Assembly: GCA_027186245.1 (NCBI GenBank) | Contig: CP114489.1 | Coordinates: 4,719,501-4,783,500 of the forward strand | Source of the DNA: Coriaria nepalensis | Lineage: Eukaryota; Streptophyta; Magnoliopsida; Cucurbitales; Coriariaceae | Length of the DNA: 64,000 bases | Reading direction: 5' to 3' | In this document: positions 1 through 12,170 of the stretch, in pieces | Numbering within the stretch: the stretch's first letter is position 1 | Layout: every line of letters begins with the position of its first letter | Program-made: the position numbers and the translations under genes | The notes under the pieces: generated by a model | What the model was told of the DNA's origin: nothing | What the model saw: only the letters and a program-made list of their open reading frames with translations | Databases searched by the model: none

Positions 1-479
1 ACATAGAGATATACTCTGTACCTTTTAAAATATTCACAAGAGTTTGGAACCACTTTCCCAAAGTTACGCATCTACTAAAAAAATGTGGATCAGCCTTCTC
101 GCCTGTTGACTTTAAAACCGTTGACATGTTTTCCATTATGAAACGAAAAGAAATATAAAAATGATAGTAAAATTAGAATATATTAGAAAACGATGGTAAT
201 AACATAAATAACAACAAATCAAATAAGGGTACTTACTCCTTATGTGGATTTTTTGGGTTTGACCACCTCTTAATTTTGTCTGCCATCTCCTTATCGGGAA
301 TGGGTAATAGATCAAGAATTTCACTCGTGGTTACTACTTGGGAGGCAACGACAATAGTGTTTGGTGTCGGATACGCGAACTGGGACTTCATATATTTTCT
401 CTGCTTGCATTATGTCTTAGAGGGTAATGCTAGCATTGTTTTACAAATCGATCTTGTCTAACGTACTATAAATAGAACA

Positions 480-2203
480 TAAGAAATAAACGGGTCGATT
501 AGAAAATCCAAAGGGTCAGTTGACCTCAATGGGCATAGTCGTACTGTCTAGTTGAGGCCAATGTTTGAGATACAACGGAGCCATTGAACTCAATTAGACA
601 TGTACAATTGACCCGTTGAACTCAATCTTAGTCAAAATCTTTAATTCTCATTCGATGAGGTCAACAAGCCTGCTTCAATTTTTTTTTAAAAGAGAAAATA
701 ATAATAATAATACTTACCATGTCTAGCTACTTTCCTGACATCAGTTTGGGCCTTTGTATCCTTTTTAAGTGTGAGGTCAACTCGAGGCTTTTCCTCTTCC
801 TCAATCTGGGCCTCCTTCTGGACTTTATCCTCAGGAATGTGTTTGAAGGATAAGGGAATGTTCAAATCATCTTCATTAAGAATGGAATTAAAAGATATTA
901 GTATTTTAAATATAATTATATATGAATAAACAGTTGTAATCAAATTAATGCTTATCATCTTTGGGCTTCTCAACTTGGTGCTCTACCCCTTTATTTTGAG
1001 CATAAGTTTGGGTGAGGTCAATTATGGTATCTTGGGGGCGGGGATTTTCAATCGAAGGATCTATCATTATCTTGGTATGGGCCCCTACCTATCCCTCAGC
1101 CCGGACCTTGTCTTGGACTTCATCCTCAACAACGGTCTTGCTAGTTCCCACAATATCTAACAAATAAATGATACAAGTATTTTATAAATGATTGACTAAT
1201 TGACTAATCAAAATTAATGCTTACCATCTACCCCTTCCTTGGTATGGGCCTCTGTATTATCTGTTTCATGCTTACTAGCTCCCGAAGGTAAAAACAACTA
1301 TATTATAGGCCTATACCTCTCTCTCAGTTTGGGCCTTGTCCTGAACTTAATCATTGTCCTAAGCTTCAAATCCTCTTATTGAATTGACCAGTAGATCTAA
1401 GAGATAAAAGATATTAGTATTTTATCTTATACACTTTAACATGTCAAAATAAATAGCTAAGATGAGATCAGCAATCTAGTACAGAGTTGTGGAACTCAAC
1501 GAATCATAAATAATAGACCCGTTGATATCAACAGTCTAATTTGCAAGACCCTTTGAAAAATTATAAATATCCAAGATTAATGCTCACCAATTGTAACTTC
1601 ATCCACAACATCCCCTTCATCATTTTGGAACTTAAGCAGCTTATCGCCATAAAGATCCAACCCTGTTGAGGTCTGAACTTAAGCAACTTATCGCCCGCAA
1701 GTCCAACTTTAAATGCACCATCCCTTTTATCTTTCTTGCCCACAATCGGTTTGTCACCATGATGACTCAATTCTGTTCAGATCTGAACCCCAATAGTTAT
1801 CTCAGCCGATGAGGCATCCACCATCTCAACGTTATCGTTGTGATGACCACCATGCTCTGCCATTAAAGATAAACCATTTTACATTTCATAATAAACAGTT
1901 GATAAGTAGAACTTAACAAATCATAATAAATAGATCGGTCGAACACAACGACATCTTTTACCACATCTATTGAACCTAGCGGTTCATAAACAAAAGACAC
2001 GTTGATATCGATGGGTGGATGTAAAATGCCTGTTGAAACATATGAGTACTTTTAATGTATTAAAATTAGTGCTTTACTATGTCCAGCTTCAACCCCACCG
2101 ACCAGATACTTATCATAATGATCCACATGCTCATCATCCTCATCCTAGAAGTTTATCCAGTAATCATCCACTATAGTGTAAAAATCATATAAAACATATA
2201 AGA

Positions 2204-2235
<32 letters not shown>

Positions 2236-3100
2236 CATTTTTTTTTCTATCAAGTATATTATAAAAATGAAAACTAATATTCTTACAATGTTGATCAACT
2301 TCATCTTCTTCAACTCCATTGCCATAGGAGTTTTTACGATTTAACACATTAAGAGTTCGCTCGATCTGTACCAATCTCCAGTTGAATTTGTTGAATTTAG
2401 AAATGGTACGCTCCATCTGTACCAATGTCCGATCGAATTGGTCGAATTTAGAAATGGAACACTTCGTCCACTCCAATTTTTCACCAAATCCATCAAGTGT
2501 CCCATATAAGCTAGGAATGAAGTTCTGCAGCTGAGGATCGGGTCTAATATCTCTCAAGCACCTGGCTTGAATGTCAGGTATTATTGCTAGAGCAGTACAC
2601 ACTTCTCCTATTTGATCACTATCTTCAGGCTATTGAACGATAGGCGGCTCAACATATTCATTTTCTTGAGATTCTACTCCACCGGTACCCGACATATAGT
2701 CTTGGACCAGTTCTTCACTTAACGATATTAAATAAGGATTTACTGTAACCTAAATAATAACATTGATGTTAGATTGTGGTCTATTTATTAGTAAAATGCT
2801 TAAGAGTAAAGCACCTATTTATATCAACAAATGAGTTATAATCGAACCGTTGATACCAACGGGTCATATTTATAAAAGCCCGTTGATATCAACATGTCAT
2901 TTATCTCAACATGTCAAATGTAGTTGAACTTCTGATATCAAAAAAATACTTATATGCAACCGTTTATTTCAATGAGTCCTTTATAAATGACAAATTGATA
3001 TTGGAGGCCCATTTAATAACGACCTATTTATATCAACTAGCTATATTGTAACTGACCAGTTAACATCGACGGTTCATTCTTAAATGGCCCTCTAAGATCA
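480..3100. repeat. Dispersed palindromic minisatellite
   Basis: A short motif close to the palindrome CCGTTGATATCAACGG recurs in degenerate form at about 512, 612, 1517, 1998, 2846, 2879 and 3057, often next to the word gggtc or gaccc. Spacing is irregular, so this is not a simple tandem array. The copies lie between stretches that look like minus-strand exon remnants, which suggests they expanded in introns or intergenic parts of an old element. No function is evident. Confidence 0.45.
2283..2602 (-). other. Unrecognised minus-strand coding remnant with an internal 17-residue repeat
   Basis: An open stretch of about 105 codons ends at a possible splice donor (GTAAGA) near 2283. It contains two consecutive, nearly identical 17-residue blocks (pattern KF-x-x-F-x-R-L-V-Q-x-E-R-T), so a 51-bp unit has been duplicated at about 2384-2455. 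I do not recognise the family. It lies 1.1 kb downstream, on the same strand, of the DUF1985-like segments and could be a later part of the same decayed gene. DUF1985 genes often run on into charged or coiled regions and a Ulp1 protease domain, but no protease catalytic motif was seen. Function unknown. Confidence 0.3.
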
Positions 3101-3739
3101 GTAGGACTTTTGTTCCTTACGAATTTAGTTCAGAAGTAAAAAGGTTGTTGAGTAAGAATGAAGAATAAAAGTTATTGTAGCTCAAAACTAACCGTTGGAT
3201 TTAAGAGGGCCTTGTGGAAACTGCCAAAATGACGACATCTGATTTATGTATAAATGGTCATCCTTTATTGCCCAATTTAATATGCGAGGCATCTTGGTAC
3301 TTTCCAAATGCGGTAGTGGTTGACAAGGAAATGCAATGATGGCAAAGGCGGTAGTGGTATCAGGACTATAGCTACATTGTAAACTTTCGCTTTAACATTG
3401 TAAAAAGTAATAGTTATAAATATTTTGCTACATAGCAAAAGCTTGGCCTATAATTTGAAAACTTTTGAATAAATATTTTGAAATCTCTTAGTGGAGACAT
3501 GTACATTGAATAGTAGCCTAATAGCATACTTTTTTCCTCTGTATAATAGATTTTTCTATGAAACAAGAAATCCTTTTTACAATGCAAGTTCTTAAAGGGT
3601 TCTTGAAACTAATTCCTTAGTGGGAAAATAAAAAAGAATTTTACTTTGATTTTATGAGGAAATGTTAATAGTGTAACAGTCCGAACAGCGCAAGTCACTA
3701 TACCATCAGTAGATATAACTGCTCAATGTTGGTTTTTTT

Positions 3740-4445
3740 TTCTCTTTACCGACGAGGTCAGTCTCCAAGAAGTATAACATCGGCAATTTCACACGATCAA
3801 TATCCTCTTAATGCTTGTCAAAACCATTGAACACCTCAAGTAACAGGTCGAATGTAACTTGTTGTCCTTTGCCTTTAAAGTATCTTTTCTTTATAAATTT
3901 ATTCTGTTTTTGGTCACTAGGGGGATCCCTTGATAAGGATCGATTGTTTAGGTTGGTAATCAAAACGAACTATCGCTTGGAGAAACATAAAGGTTGATCA
4001 TTAATTTGAAACCATAACTCTCTTTCCCCTTCTTTGGTGTGGATCGATAGGGCTGTAGATAATTTAGCAGAATATTGGAGTGCAGCCTCTACATCTCAGA
4101 AGTGCCTGAAGCATGATTCCATGAAATATATCCTCTTAATGCTTGCCAAAACCATTGAACACCTCAAGTAATTGGTCGTATGTAACTTGTTGTCCTTTGC
4201 CTTTGAAGTATCTCTTCTTTATAAATTTATTATGTTTTTGGTCATTAGGGGGATTCCTTGGTAAGGATCGATTGTTTAGGCTAGCAATCAAAACGAACTA
4301 TCGCTTAGAGAAATATAGAGATTGATCATTATTAATTCGAAGCCATAACTTTCTTTCACCTTCTTTGGTGGAGATTAATAGGATTGCAGATAATTTAACA
4401 GAATATTGAAATGCAGCCTCTACTTCTCAGAAGTGCCCGAAGTAT
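3740..4445 (-). mobile_element. Degenerate DUF1985-like coding segments, tandemly duplicated (probable Mutator-like element remnant)
   Basis: On the minus strand two adjacent copies read, across stops and frameshifts, as F-V-L-I-x-x-L-N, then N-K-F-I-K-K-R-Y-F-K-G-K, then V-T-F/Y-D-x-L-L-E-V-F-N. Downstream comes a K-L-x-x-L-Y-F-L-E stretch. This order (an FALITGL-like word, RYFKG, an LEEAF-like helix, LYFLE) is what I know from plant DUF1985, commonly carried with a Ulp1-type protease by Mutator-like transposons. No terminal inverted repeats or transposase were found, so assignment to a transposon is inference. In-frame stops mark it as non-functional. Confidence 0.5.
3800..4443. repeat. Two-copy tandem direct repeat, about 325-bp unit
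   Basis: Unit 1 covers 3800-4126 and unit 2 covers 4127-4443. Both begin with atatcctcttaatgctt and stay collinear throughout with scattered substitutions and small indels; unit 2 has an extra few bases near 4330. The short plus-strand ORFs at 3815-3997 and 4143-4325 exist only because of this duplication and are not genes. Confidence 0.85.
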
Positions 4446-5315
4446 TAATTTTAATATAACGTTTGAATATTAAAAGCTCCAACAATTGCACTTCCTTACT
4501 ATTCAACAACCATGCATGTTACACTTTCTGACAGTAGCTCTATCACACTCTTAACAATTGGTGTTTCCACGGTGTATTTTCGACCGCATATTTACCGAGT
4601 TATTATTTGTGACAAAACAATATCTCCATATATATGCCTGTGTGAATTGACTTATAAATGGGAGTTATATTTACAATTTGAGAGCATGATATATTGTTTG
4701 GAGAAATAACGTGTATTTTTCTCCAATTTTCAGCCTTGAAAAAACTAACGTTTAGTGAAACTAAAATTTAGATTTCGTAAAATTTTGTGGATCAATCTAG
4801 AATTCTATCTGGGTTCCAAAATCTAGATTGATTCCATACGGGTTGCTCGAGAACATAGATCAATTCCATCATTTTTTTTTATTTATTATTTTTTTATTTT
4901 TTAATATAAATTATTTGTAAATTTTAAATAAATTTTCTCATATTTTAAAAATTATAAACAAATCCTTTTAAATTTGCCATAAACTATAAGTATGCCCTTA
5001 TTTTTATGAAACATTATATGTTTAATTTAATTATTAATAGTCTCACTACCAAATTTGACGGTTAATCAATTTTTTTACAAGTAAAAAACTTAAATGTTAG
5101 CTATAAAGAACACGTAAAATGTGTAGTGATACATGTGCTCTTAAAAGCTACATTTAAAAGATAATCATAAATCAAACATAATCACTTGATATAAACTCAT
5201 TTCATTTCATTAAATTCCTTGTAATTTTTGAATTACATTACCCGAAATAATTAAAATAATAACGGTAAAAAAATTATCTTGTCTGGTAATGAAAACCATA
5301 TTAATATATCTATAT

Positions 5316-5346
<31 letters not shown>

Positions 5347-5660
5347 GAGAAGATCTTGATCGTAGATGTTTCTTAAAATTATACATTTCATACAACATAT
5401 CACTTATTAGGCATTCATGCATTTGATCAAACTTCATGCATTTGATCAAACTTCATGCATTGAAAAGAATAATAAACTATTTACAATATTCCTTTTTTCT
5501 TTATTTTGGTAACAAAATATTCTTCGGTAGATTTTTTTTTCTTTCCATTGAATAAGAATAATAAACACTAAACTACTTCATTTTGTTCAAACAAGTTATT
5601 TCTTCCTTGCCTTCTACCTCTAACACATGAAAACCTACTGGATAAACTAAAATAAACTAA
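4446..5660. other. AT-rich spacer, nothing recognised
   Basis: No coding, RNA or element signature was found. A long A run lies at 5318-5341. A 16-bp direct repeat (catgcatttgatcaaa) occurs twice around 5415-5445. Confidence 0.5.
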
Positions 5661-5677
5661 AATAGAATAATTCGACT

Positions 5678-5685
5678 GGATATGC
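5678..5685. promoter_or_regulatory. P1BS (PHR1-type) site GGATATGC upstream of MIR399 hairpin 1
   Basis: It matches the palindromic consensus GNATATNC bound by PHR1-family MYB-CC factors under phosphate starvation. It lies about 85 bp upstream of the 5p arm of hairpin 1, with a weak TATA-like cataaata at 5701-5708 between them. The motif is short and arises by chance in AT-rich DNA, so position rather than sequence gives it weight. Confidence 0.4.
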
Positions 5686-5739
5686 TACTTCTCTAGCTCC
5701 CATAAATAACACTCGAGCTTCATGCCCTGTGATCATCAT

Positions 5740-5885
5740 ATTGACTTGCAGTAGCATTACAGGGCAAGATCTCCATTGGCAGGCAGTTACTCACAGATAT
5801 GCGATTATACATTCATGATTCTTTTCTAGTGTGTTGTGCTCTGCCAAAGGAGATTTGCCCAGCAATGAGAGATCATCTGCAAATT
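5740..5885 (+). ncRNA. MIR399: MIR399 hairpin 1
   Basis: The precursor of microRNA399 represses PHO2/UBC24 mRNA during phosphate starvation. The 3p arm carries the 21-nt mature sequence at 5842-5862, beginning TGCCAAAGGAGATTTGCCC and ending AG, which is canonical miR399. The 5p arm at 5762-5782 reads GGGCAAGATCTCCATTGGCA and gives the expected star. Pairing continues outward (attac against gcaat, then gcag against ctgc at the base). The loop is about 60 nt. It is the first of six same-strand hairpins of this family. Confidence 0.92.
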
Positions 5886-7265
5886 TTCTCTCTAACATAA
5901 ATTTATGCTATACATTTCTATTCACCACCAATGTTTATGTCTTGCCAACAATTCCCTGTAATATTTCTTAGTAGCATCCGGTTTATGGTCAAATGTGTGT
6001 CTCGGCCAGCTACTTAAGTATGACTCTGCTTTCGCAACAATAATTCATATTGGTAAATATTATAATACTTACTGTCCAACTTAACCCAAAGTTTCGGTTT
6101 AACTAAAATGTTGTAGCCAAAACCATGGCAACCGGAATGTTGCATACATTTGTAACGTGATTCAACGAACTTGATCCAGGTCGTTCTATGGTACAACCGA
6201 TTCGGGCCTTTCTTCTGTTGGACAGGAAACTTGCATTGGCGTTATCGGTTTTAAGAAGATAGAGAGATATCATCCAAATAATTTCGAGATTATTCCGAAA
6301 TTACTATATAATCTAATTGTAGTCAAATCTCGTATTGACTTGATTCTGTTCAAATCCTTACCTTCGAGGATATGAGTTTGACGTGGTTGCTTTCTTTATG
6401 CAAGAAGTTTCTTTCTAAGCCGTCTTTTGAAATTGAAGATATAGTAAGGGAGGCATCATCATTAAATTGTGATAAATATAATGCCATTAAAGATACGCCC
6501 AAATTTGGTCCATGTTTTTGTTATATATATATATATATATATGTATGTATAAGAGCATAAAATCAAGCTCAAATTAAAGTTGTTCAAATCAAACACTTCA
6601 TATCAAAAGAGAATATGGGACCACTATCAAAATCCAGCCTCGAGTTTTTTCAAGCATAGAAATCAACTTTTGGTCCTCTACGCCATATGGGAAAGAATAG
6701 ATTAAGAATATGCTCTTGGATCTACCACAGTTTATCCTTCTTAACTTGCCCCCTCTTTTCTCAGATTCTCACCCTATAATATTGACTTCTAATTTCAGTA
6801 TCTTATACTCTCAAATCATATATAGCGTATTGCTATGATGTTTTTTCTTTTTTTATATACAAATATAAAATTATTCATTGTCATTTCACCATATAATGCA
6901 AATTATGTTTAACTAACACTATTATTATGAAAATAGCTATTGGAGAATGAAGTAACCATACAAATTGTCATATAGAACAATCAAAGATGTGAAAAGAGAC
7001 AAGTGTTGACCTACTGAGTACTTGAACAAGTTCTATGTACTTTGATCTGAAAGGAAATTTTTTTTTTAAAGTTTATTTATGAGTAATTAAGATTCTCTCA
7101 ATAAGAAAATCTCTACTTCATATATTCTAATAAATTGAGGAAGAGAGAATATCGTACCAAATAAAAAATGGAAGGTCTTAAACAACACTTAATAAGAAAG
7201 ATAGACTGTTTGATTAATTGTAAATTGATTTGAAGTTGAAAACCTAAATTTTTACAAATAGCTCC

Positions 7266-7304
<39 letters not shown>

Positions 7305-7584
7305 TAAGTGAGGTGTAGACTATAATAAATGTGGTGTAGACTCATTCATATACATAAGTTACGTGGACGTATATAGAATAATAAAAAATGAAAAATTGTT
7401 TGGACCAAAGAAATTTCTCTCTCTTGCTCTCTTTTTTATCTAGAATAAAGGGTTGGTGACTTACCCTCCCCATGTAGAAAACGGAGGTTTGTACTTTGTA
7501 CCATAAGATATGCTGGCTCAAGGCTACCCTTAAATAGTTGGGTCCTGACTCTCAAAATACCAACACTAGTACTAATTTCCTTCC
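5886..7584. other. Intergenic spacer between MIR399 hairpins 1 and 2
   Basis: No gene is recognised. It holds (AT)n runs at about 6522-6542 and 7266-7299, and a P1BS-consistent octamer GAATATGC at 6706-6713. A near-P1BS AGATATGC (first base wrong) at 7506-7513 is followed by a TATA-like ttaaatag at about 7530. The order of the last two elements relative to hairpin 2 resembles that at hairpin 1. Confidence 0.45.
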
Positions 7585-7735
7585 ATTGAAGTTGAATTAC
7601 AGGGCGAGTTCTCTATTGGCAGATCATGATCACTTAGAAATCGAGATGCAGAGGAGTCATCAGCTTTGCATTTCTATAGCTAGCGTGCCCTCTGCCAAAG
7701 GAGATTTGCCCAGCAATTCTCTGCATGCACATTGT
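7585..7735 (+). ncRNA. MIR399: MIR399 hairpin 2
   Basis: The 3p mature sequence at 7693-7713 is identical to that of hairpin 1 (TGCCAAAGGAGATTTGCCC plus AG). The 5p star at 7602-7622 starts GGGCGAGTTCTCTATTGGCA and pairs with it through the usual mismatches. The flanking tgaattac and gcaattct extend the stem. The loop is about 70 nt. The same mature sequence on a different star and loop suggests an old duplicate of hairpin 1 under selection for the mature arm. A short plus-strand ORF running through it is incidental. Confidence 0.92.
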
Positions 7736-7739
7736 TATC

Positions 7740-8130
7740 TACCATTAGGTGTCAAAACAGGCCGGCGGACACAGGCCCGACACGATTTGTTTTGAGACTG
7801 TTTATCAAAAGCTCAGTCAGGTACAGCCCATGTATTATATAGGCCGGCCTGTGCTGGGCCTAAAAGAAAAACCCTCCACAGGGCACGGCCAGAAGACCAG
7901 GAATGCCATACATGAGCCCAGGGGCGGAGCCAGGATTCCATTACAATGGGGCTCAACTTAAACTCTTATGAAAGGGAAATATCCGAAAATTAGAGGATGC
8001 GAGACAAAGCCCCACAATTCGGTAAAAATATATTATCAGGCTTTTTCATATTAAATATATTAAATATTTAATTTTAACACTCGCATTCTGTTTTAATGTG
8101 AGCCTAAAAGCTTTGAGAAATTTACAATTT
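7740..8130. mobile_element. GC-rich repeat followed by a hAT-like terminus
   Basis: 7750-7915 is unusually G/C-rich for this window, with ggcc words in both orientations (ggccggcg, taggccggcctg, gggcct). At 7919 the sequence caggggcggagccagga begins a stretch that also contains ggggctcaac. From memory this resembles the end of a plant hAT transposon related to TTF/MYM-type zinc-finger transposases. No matching opposite end was located, so it may be a truncated element. Confidence 0.35.
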
Positions 8131-9752
8131 AAACCTAAAAATTCAAAAAAAAAATTGTTTTAAGGAGAAATTCGAAGAACTAATAAGAAGAAGCAGAGTA
8201 GTACGTCCATCAAAGAATCAAAGAAAGATACCCTCAAACTATTAGCTTCTTATAAGGTGAAGAAAAAAATGGTGGAAAAGTTGCTTAATTTGCTATCACG
8301 GAGAGAAAGAACGAAAGCAACTAAAAATGGGTTTGGTTGGACAGAAAATATTCCTCGGAAAAGGAAAGTATGAAGACAGGATACTGATTTTTCTTTAAAT
8401 AAATAAATAAAACAGATCTCACTTAAGAAAGATGAAAGAAAAGTAAGAATGGAAGCTATTAATAGTAGGACTGTAGGGGATTGATGAAGAATAGATTGTA
8501 TCTAAACAACAGGAGTCTTCTTTCAAAATCAAAATGCTACTCTGCTTTTTAGGCACAAATCCATCAAATCCCTTTTCAATTACTATTATCTTTTCAAAGG
8601 CATTTAGCAAACAAGTGGTGGACAGAGAGGGATGCAGACGGACGATCAGAGACAACTGATAAGTATTCATGATACAATTAAGCATAAATTAAAAAAAAAA
8701 AAAATTAATTGTGTGAAAAACCGAACCGACAGATATGTACGTGTGGTAGACATGCCGCATTGAATCTCATAATATTGAATAAGTATGTATAGAGTCTTGA
8801 TGAGATGAAATAAAATAAAATTCATTTTTGACTATATTAAGCTTGTAAGTCATGTAAGAGAGTCTTGTATGGTGCCTTCAAGGTGCTGCACTTAATTTGA
8901 TATTAATCATTCATTAATCAGCTATAGACCTAAGGGTTTATATTTGATTGATATTCTAACTAATTTGTTATTTGTAAGCATGTAATGTAAGTGATCGCAA
9001 TATTCCAATTAGATCTAGTTATGGATACATAGGGGATACTAGTTTAAGTACTTTTTATGTTATTAAGAACACTTTGAGTTAAGTTTAACTAGTAAATATA
9101 TAGTTGGCTAAAAACACGTAGGATCATATTCTTCTAGAGGTAAGAAAATGAGTTATATGAAACATAACTACGAAAAATTATTTTGCTACCTTGCATGTGT
9201 ACTAAGGTTGGTTACTGATATATAAGACTAAAATATTCTTGTGGAAGTCCTTTTTCCCACTAGAAATTTTTTTTTTTCCAATACACATTAAAGGGTATTG
9301 TGCATTATAGAAAAAATAGTGGAAGTTAAACTAAAATTAAAATATCTCTTAATTCTATTTAAAAGTTGATAATATTTAAAAAAGTTGGTAATATTTCTTA
9401 ATTCCCGATAATCGGGAATTTTCCAGTATGACTCGGACCGGATCAAATGACCGATTAATTTGCCTTTTAAAAAAAAGTTAATATTTAAGTTAAAATTCAT
9501 GTAAGGAAATTATGTGAAATTTATTTAAAAACTAGGAACTAATTTGGGGTAAAAATGTAGCGCCAGCCTTATTAGTTATTTATTGAGGGAAATTATGAAT
9601 ATCTAGTAGGTGCATTACTTTCTTTTTCTTTACTTGAAATTCTTTTGTTTGCAGAAATACCGTAAAAATTTGAATTTTTCATACAATATTGCAGAAGTCT
9701 TTAGCATAAAGAATTAATCCCAAAACCTTTTTTAACACACTTCATTCTTTTC

Positions 9753-9755
<3 letters not shown>
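8131..9755. other. Spacer, nothing recognised
   Basis: AT-rich DNA with only short incidental ORFs on either strand. No RNA gene, element end or conserved protein word was seen. It ends at an (AT)n microsatellite at 9756-9787. Confidence 0.5.
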
Positions 9756-9789
<34 letters not shown>

Positions 9790-9889
9790 GTATACAATGA
9801 TAAGTTTTCTAGAAGATTCTTCAGTTTTACTTTTTTCACAGGTTATGTCATATATGTACAATCTCACGGGGGCGACCTCCTTCATTCGC

Positions 9890-10190
9890 TCGGACTTTAA
9901 CCTACCACTTTGCCTTTGTGATTCCCTACAACACAGGGTGAGCATCTATCTTCTATCTTACGGCTTCACCATAACCCCTTCATCAGGGGTTTGGCTTTAT
10001 TCTTGAGTCTCTTTTCTTTGTGATCCATAGTGTGTACCAGTCTTTCTTCATACGTCATATTTTCTTGGAGTTCAACGGGGTCAATCTCCAATACATGCGA
10101 GGGATCAGATACATAGTTTTTTCACGTGGATACATAGAATACATTGTATACAGAGGACATCTCTGACATTAGTACAAGCAGGCAACTTTG
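9890..10190 (-). mobile_element. Ty3/Gypsy integrase C-terminal (chromovirus-type) fragment
   Basis: Read on the minus strand, 10190 to 9930 gives Y-V-S-D-P-S-H-V-L-E, then L-Q-E-N-M-T-Y-E-E-R-L-V, then D-H-K-E-K-R-L-K-N-K, then P-L-M-K-G-L-W. This is the stretch after the integrase core and at the start of the chromodomain region of chromovirus Gypsy polyproteins (family pattern YVPDPSHVL...YEE...ILDRKE...LRNK...VLW). Stops and frameshifts follow. No other pol domains are attached. Confidence 0.65.
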
Positions 10191-10374
10191 CCGATACATT
10201 CTATTATTTCAAAAAGTCTAATATACACATGTGAACGTGAAACATAGTATGAATAGTCTATTTAAGGATAGCAATAAGTACGAGTAAAAGTCTGGGAGTG
10301 GAAGGATGTCGCTTATAGTATTAAATAAAGGAAATGTTAAATAATGCAGGCGTATTTGCAAGAAGCATTCAAGC

Positions 10375-10990
10375 CCAACTAAAATTTCAAGAACGAAATT
10401 TTTATAAAGAATGGAGAATGTAATCCCCCAATTTTTTTAAAATAGGCATAATAATTGAAAAATAAATTTAAATTAGACTTATTAGTAAATTTTAATTTTC
10501 ACCTATACATAATTTCAATAATAGAAATAATATGATATGAAATCCTTTTAGTAATTTTTAAATTTTAAAAAGATTTTATAATAATTTTTAAAATTTAAGA
10601 TGATTTAAATTTAAATATTAAAAAAAAAAGTCGCTAATGTGTCGAATGACACGTTAAGTGTCATCAAACACTTAATGATATGTCTTAAAAGAGACATGCA
10701 GACTAGATTAATGTCCTATTAATGTGTCACGCCCTTCCCTTTGCTATAAATAGGCCACGACCATTGAAAGAAATTCAATGAAAAAAAAAAGATAAATAAA
10801 TCAGCAAGAACAAAGAAAACGTGAGGGAGAGAATAAAGAAAGGAAAAGAAAGGAAAAGAAAGGAGAGAAAGGAAGAAAAGAAAATAAGAGGAAAAAGAAA
10901 ATTAGGAATTTTAAATTGTCAATCTTTTCTAAAGCCTTATAAGTATAGTCTTATTGCAACACATGAATAAAATGTTGTTTGTTTATTGTT
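10375..10990 (+). mobile_element. Probable Gypsy polypurine tract and start of a 3' LTR
   Basis: The words caagaacgaaatttttataa and atggagaa lead into tgtaatccccca at 10419. This is the layout at the pol end, polypurine tract and 3' LTR start of chromovirus Gypsy elements. A good TATA box (tataaatagg, 10745-10754) lies about 330 bp in, as expected for an LTR promoter. The right end is not defined and no second LTR was found. Orientation is opposite to the integrase fragment at 9890-10190, so these are two separate remnants. Confidence 0.5.
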
Positions 10991-11588
10991 ATGGTTAATT
11001 AAAATTATTATATTAATTGATGATAGTATTAATTATTAAGTATGTGACTTGTAGAAAATATTTATCCTGCTAAGATTATGTTAGGATTATGATTACAGCA
11101 CGTTATGTATAAATGAAATGATTTTATTACCATGATAGAAATAAGATTTATGACTAGTATGAACATAATGTAGTTTGATAGTTTAAGAATAGTATAAACT
11201 TTAAACATGCTACGATTAAATGCATATGTTCATATTTCTAGAAGTTAATGTGATGCTAAAATGAATCATAAGCGTACAAATACATAACATAAAAATGAGG
11301 TGTTGCTGAGTCAAAAGAATGATCATTTGTCGATAATAAGGAACCCCATATAGTTCTAAAAGAAAATGTCATAAGTGGATTGTTGCAATAGTCATAAGCG
11401 AACTGTTAATTTGATATCAGTTGAATTACCAATGGCAGAATCCTTCGGACCCAAGTATAAAGAAGGATAGAGAATCATTAATTCTAGATATAAGTCACAA
11501 AGGCATTAATTTAAGGTAATTATTAAAAGATTAAGACATATAAGTATTGCCTTACTAATCCTATCTTTATGTTCCAATAAGGCTATAC

Positions 11589-12170
11589 TTACATGTATTC
11601 ATGAAGCGCGTCCAACACTTCTTCCGGCATGGTATTCTTCTTAAGGAGGTGAATACCATCACCATCTCTCTTGTCAATCTTTCCGATTTTAGCCTTGTCT
11701 GTTATTGCAATACCATATATAAGTGCATTACTAAAATCATTTGTAAAAGAACTATGTTGGTTATTGATAGTCTTGTTAGCAAGAATCAATATGCTTTTAT
11801 TAGTTGGAGGCGTATAAGTGATAATATTCTCTTTTCCCAAGGTCTTGCATAGTTATCATCTAAATAGGGGTGCTCTAAAATGTGCTTCTAAAATTGACCT
11901 TATGAAAAACTATGATATGATTAGATGAGACCTTATTCAAAGGTTCCCGAGATTATTAATTTTCTGCTTATGTTTGTTTCTTGGATTATGGCTTGCATCA
12001 CTACTACCTCTTTTTCGGTTTCTCTTAATGGGGAGCTTATGGGGGTTTCTTTAAGAGTAATTGGAGTATTCAGCAGGGGACCCTATATTCCCTCCTATCT
12101 CTTTGTGATTTATATGAAAATTTGCTAGAGACTTCTTAATGGAAAGTTTTTGGTGTTAATCATAATTTCC
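11589..12170 (+). mobile_element. L1-type LINE reverse transcriptase remnant
   Basis: The plus strand encodes, with frame changes, V-N-T-I-T-I-S-L-V, then C-N-T-I-Y-K-C-I-T-K-I, then S-L-V-S-K-N-Q-Y-A-F-I-S-W-R-R-I-S-D-N-I-L. Further on come W-I-M-A-C-I-T-T-T-S-F-S-V-S-L-N-G-E-L and S-Y-L-F-V-I-Y-M-K-I. These follow conserved blocks of plant L1 reverse transcriptase in the correct order (CNTIYKCI, QSAFI-GR-ISDNIL, WI-AC-T--FS-S-NG). Key residues are changed (G to W before RRISDN) and the catalytic block is not seen. It is a dead 5'- and 3'-truncated copy. The ORF on the opposite strand is a shadow. Confidence 0.75.

Noticed and set aside
480..3100. Regular repeats as a CRISPR array.
   Set aside because: This is plant nuclear DNA; the copies are degenerate and irregularly spaced.
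11589..11840. Minus-strand ORF of 83 codons.
   Set aside because: It is the shadow of the LINE reverse transcriptase, which has recognisable motifs on the plus strand.
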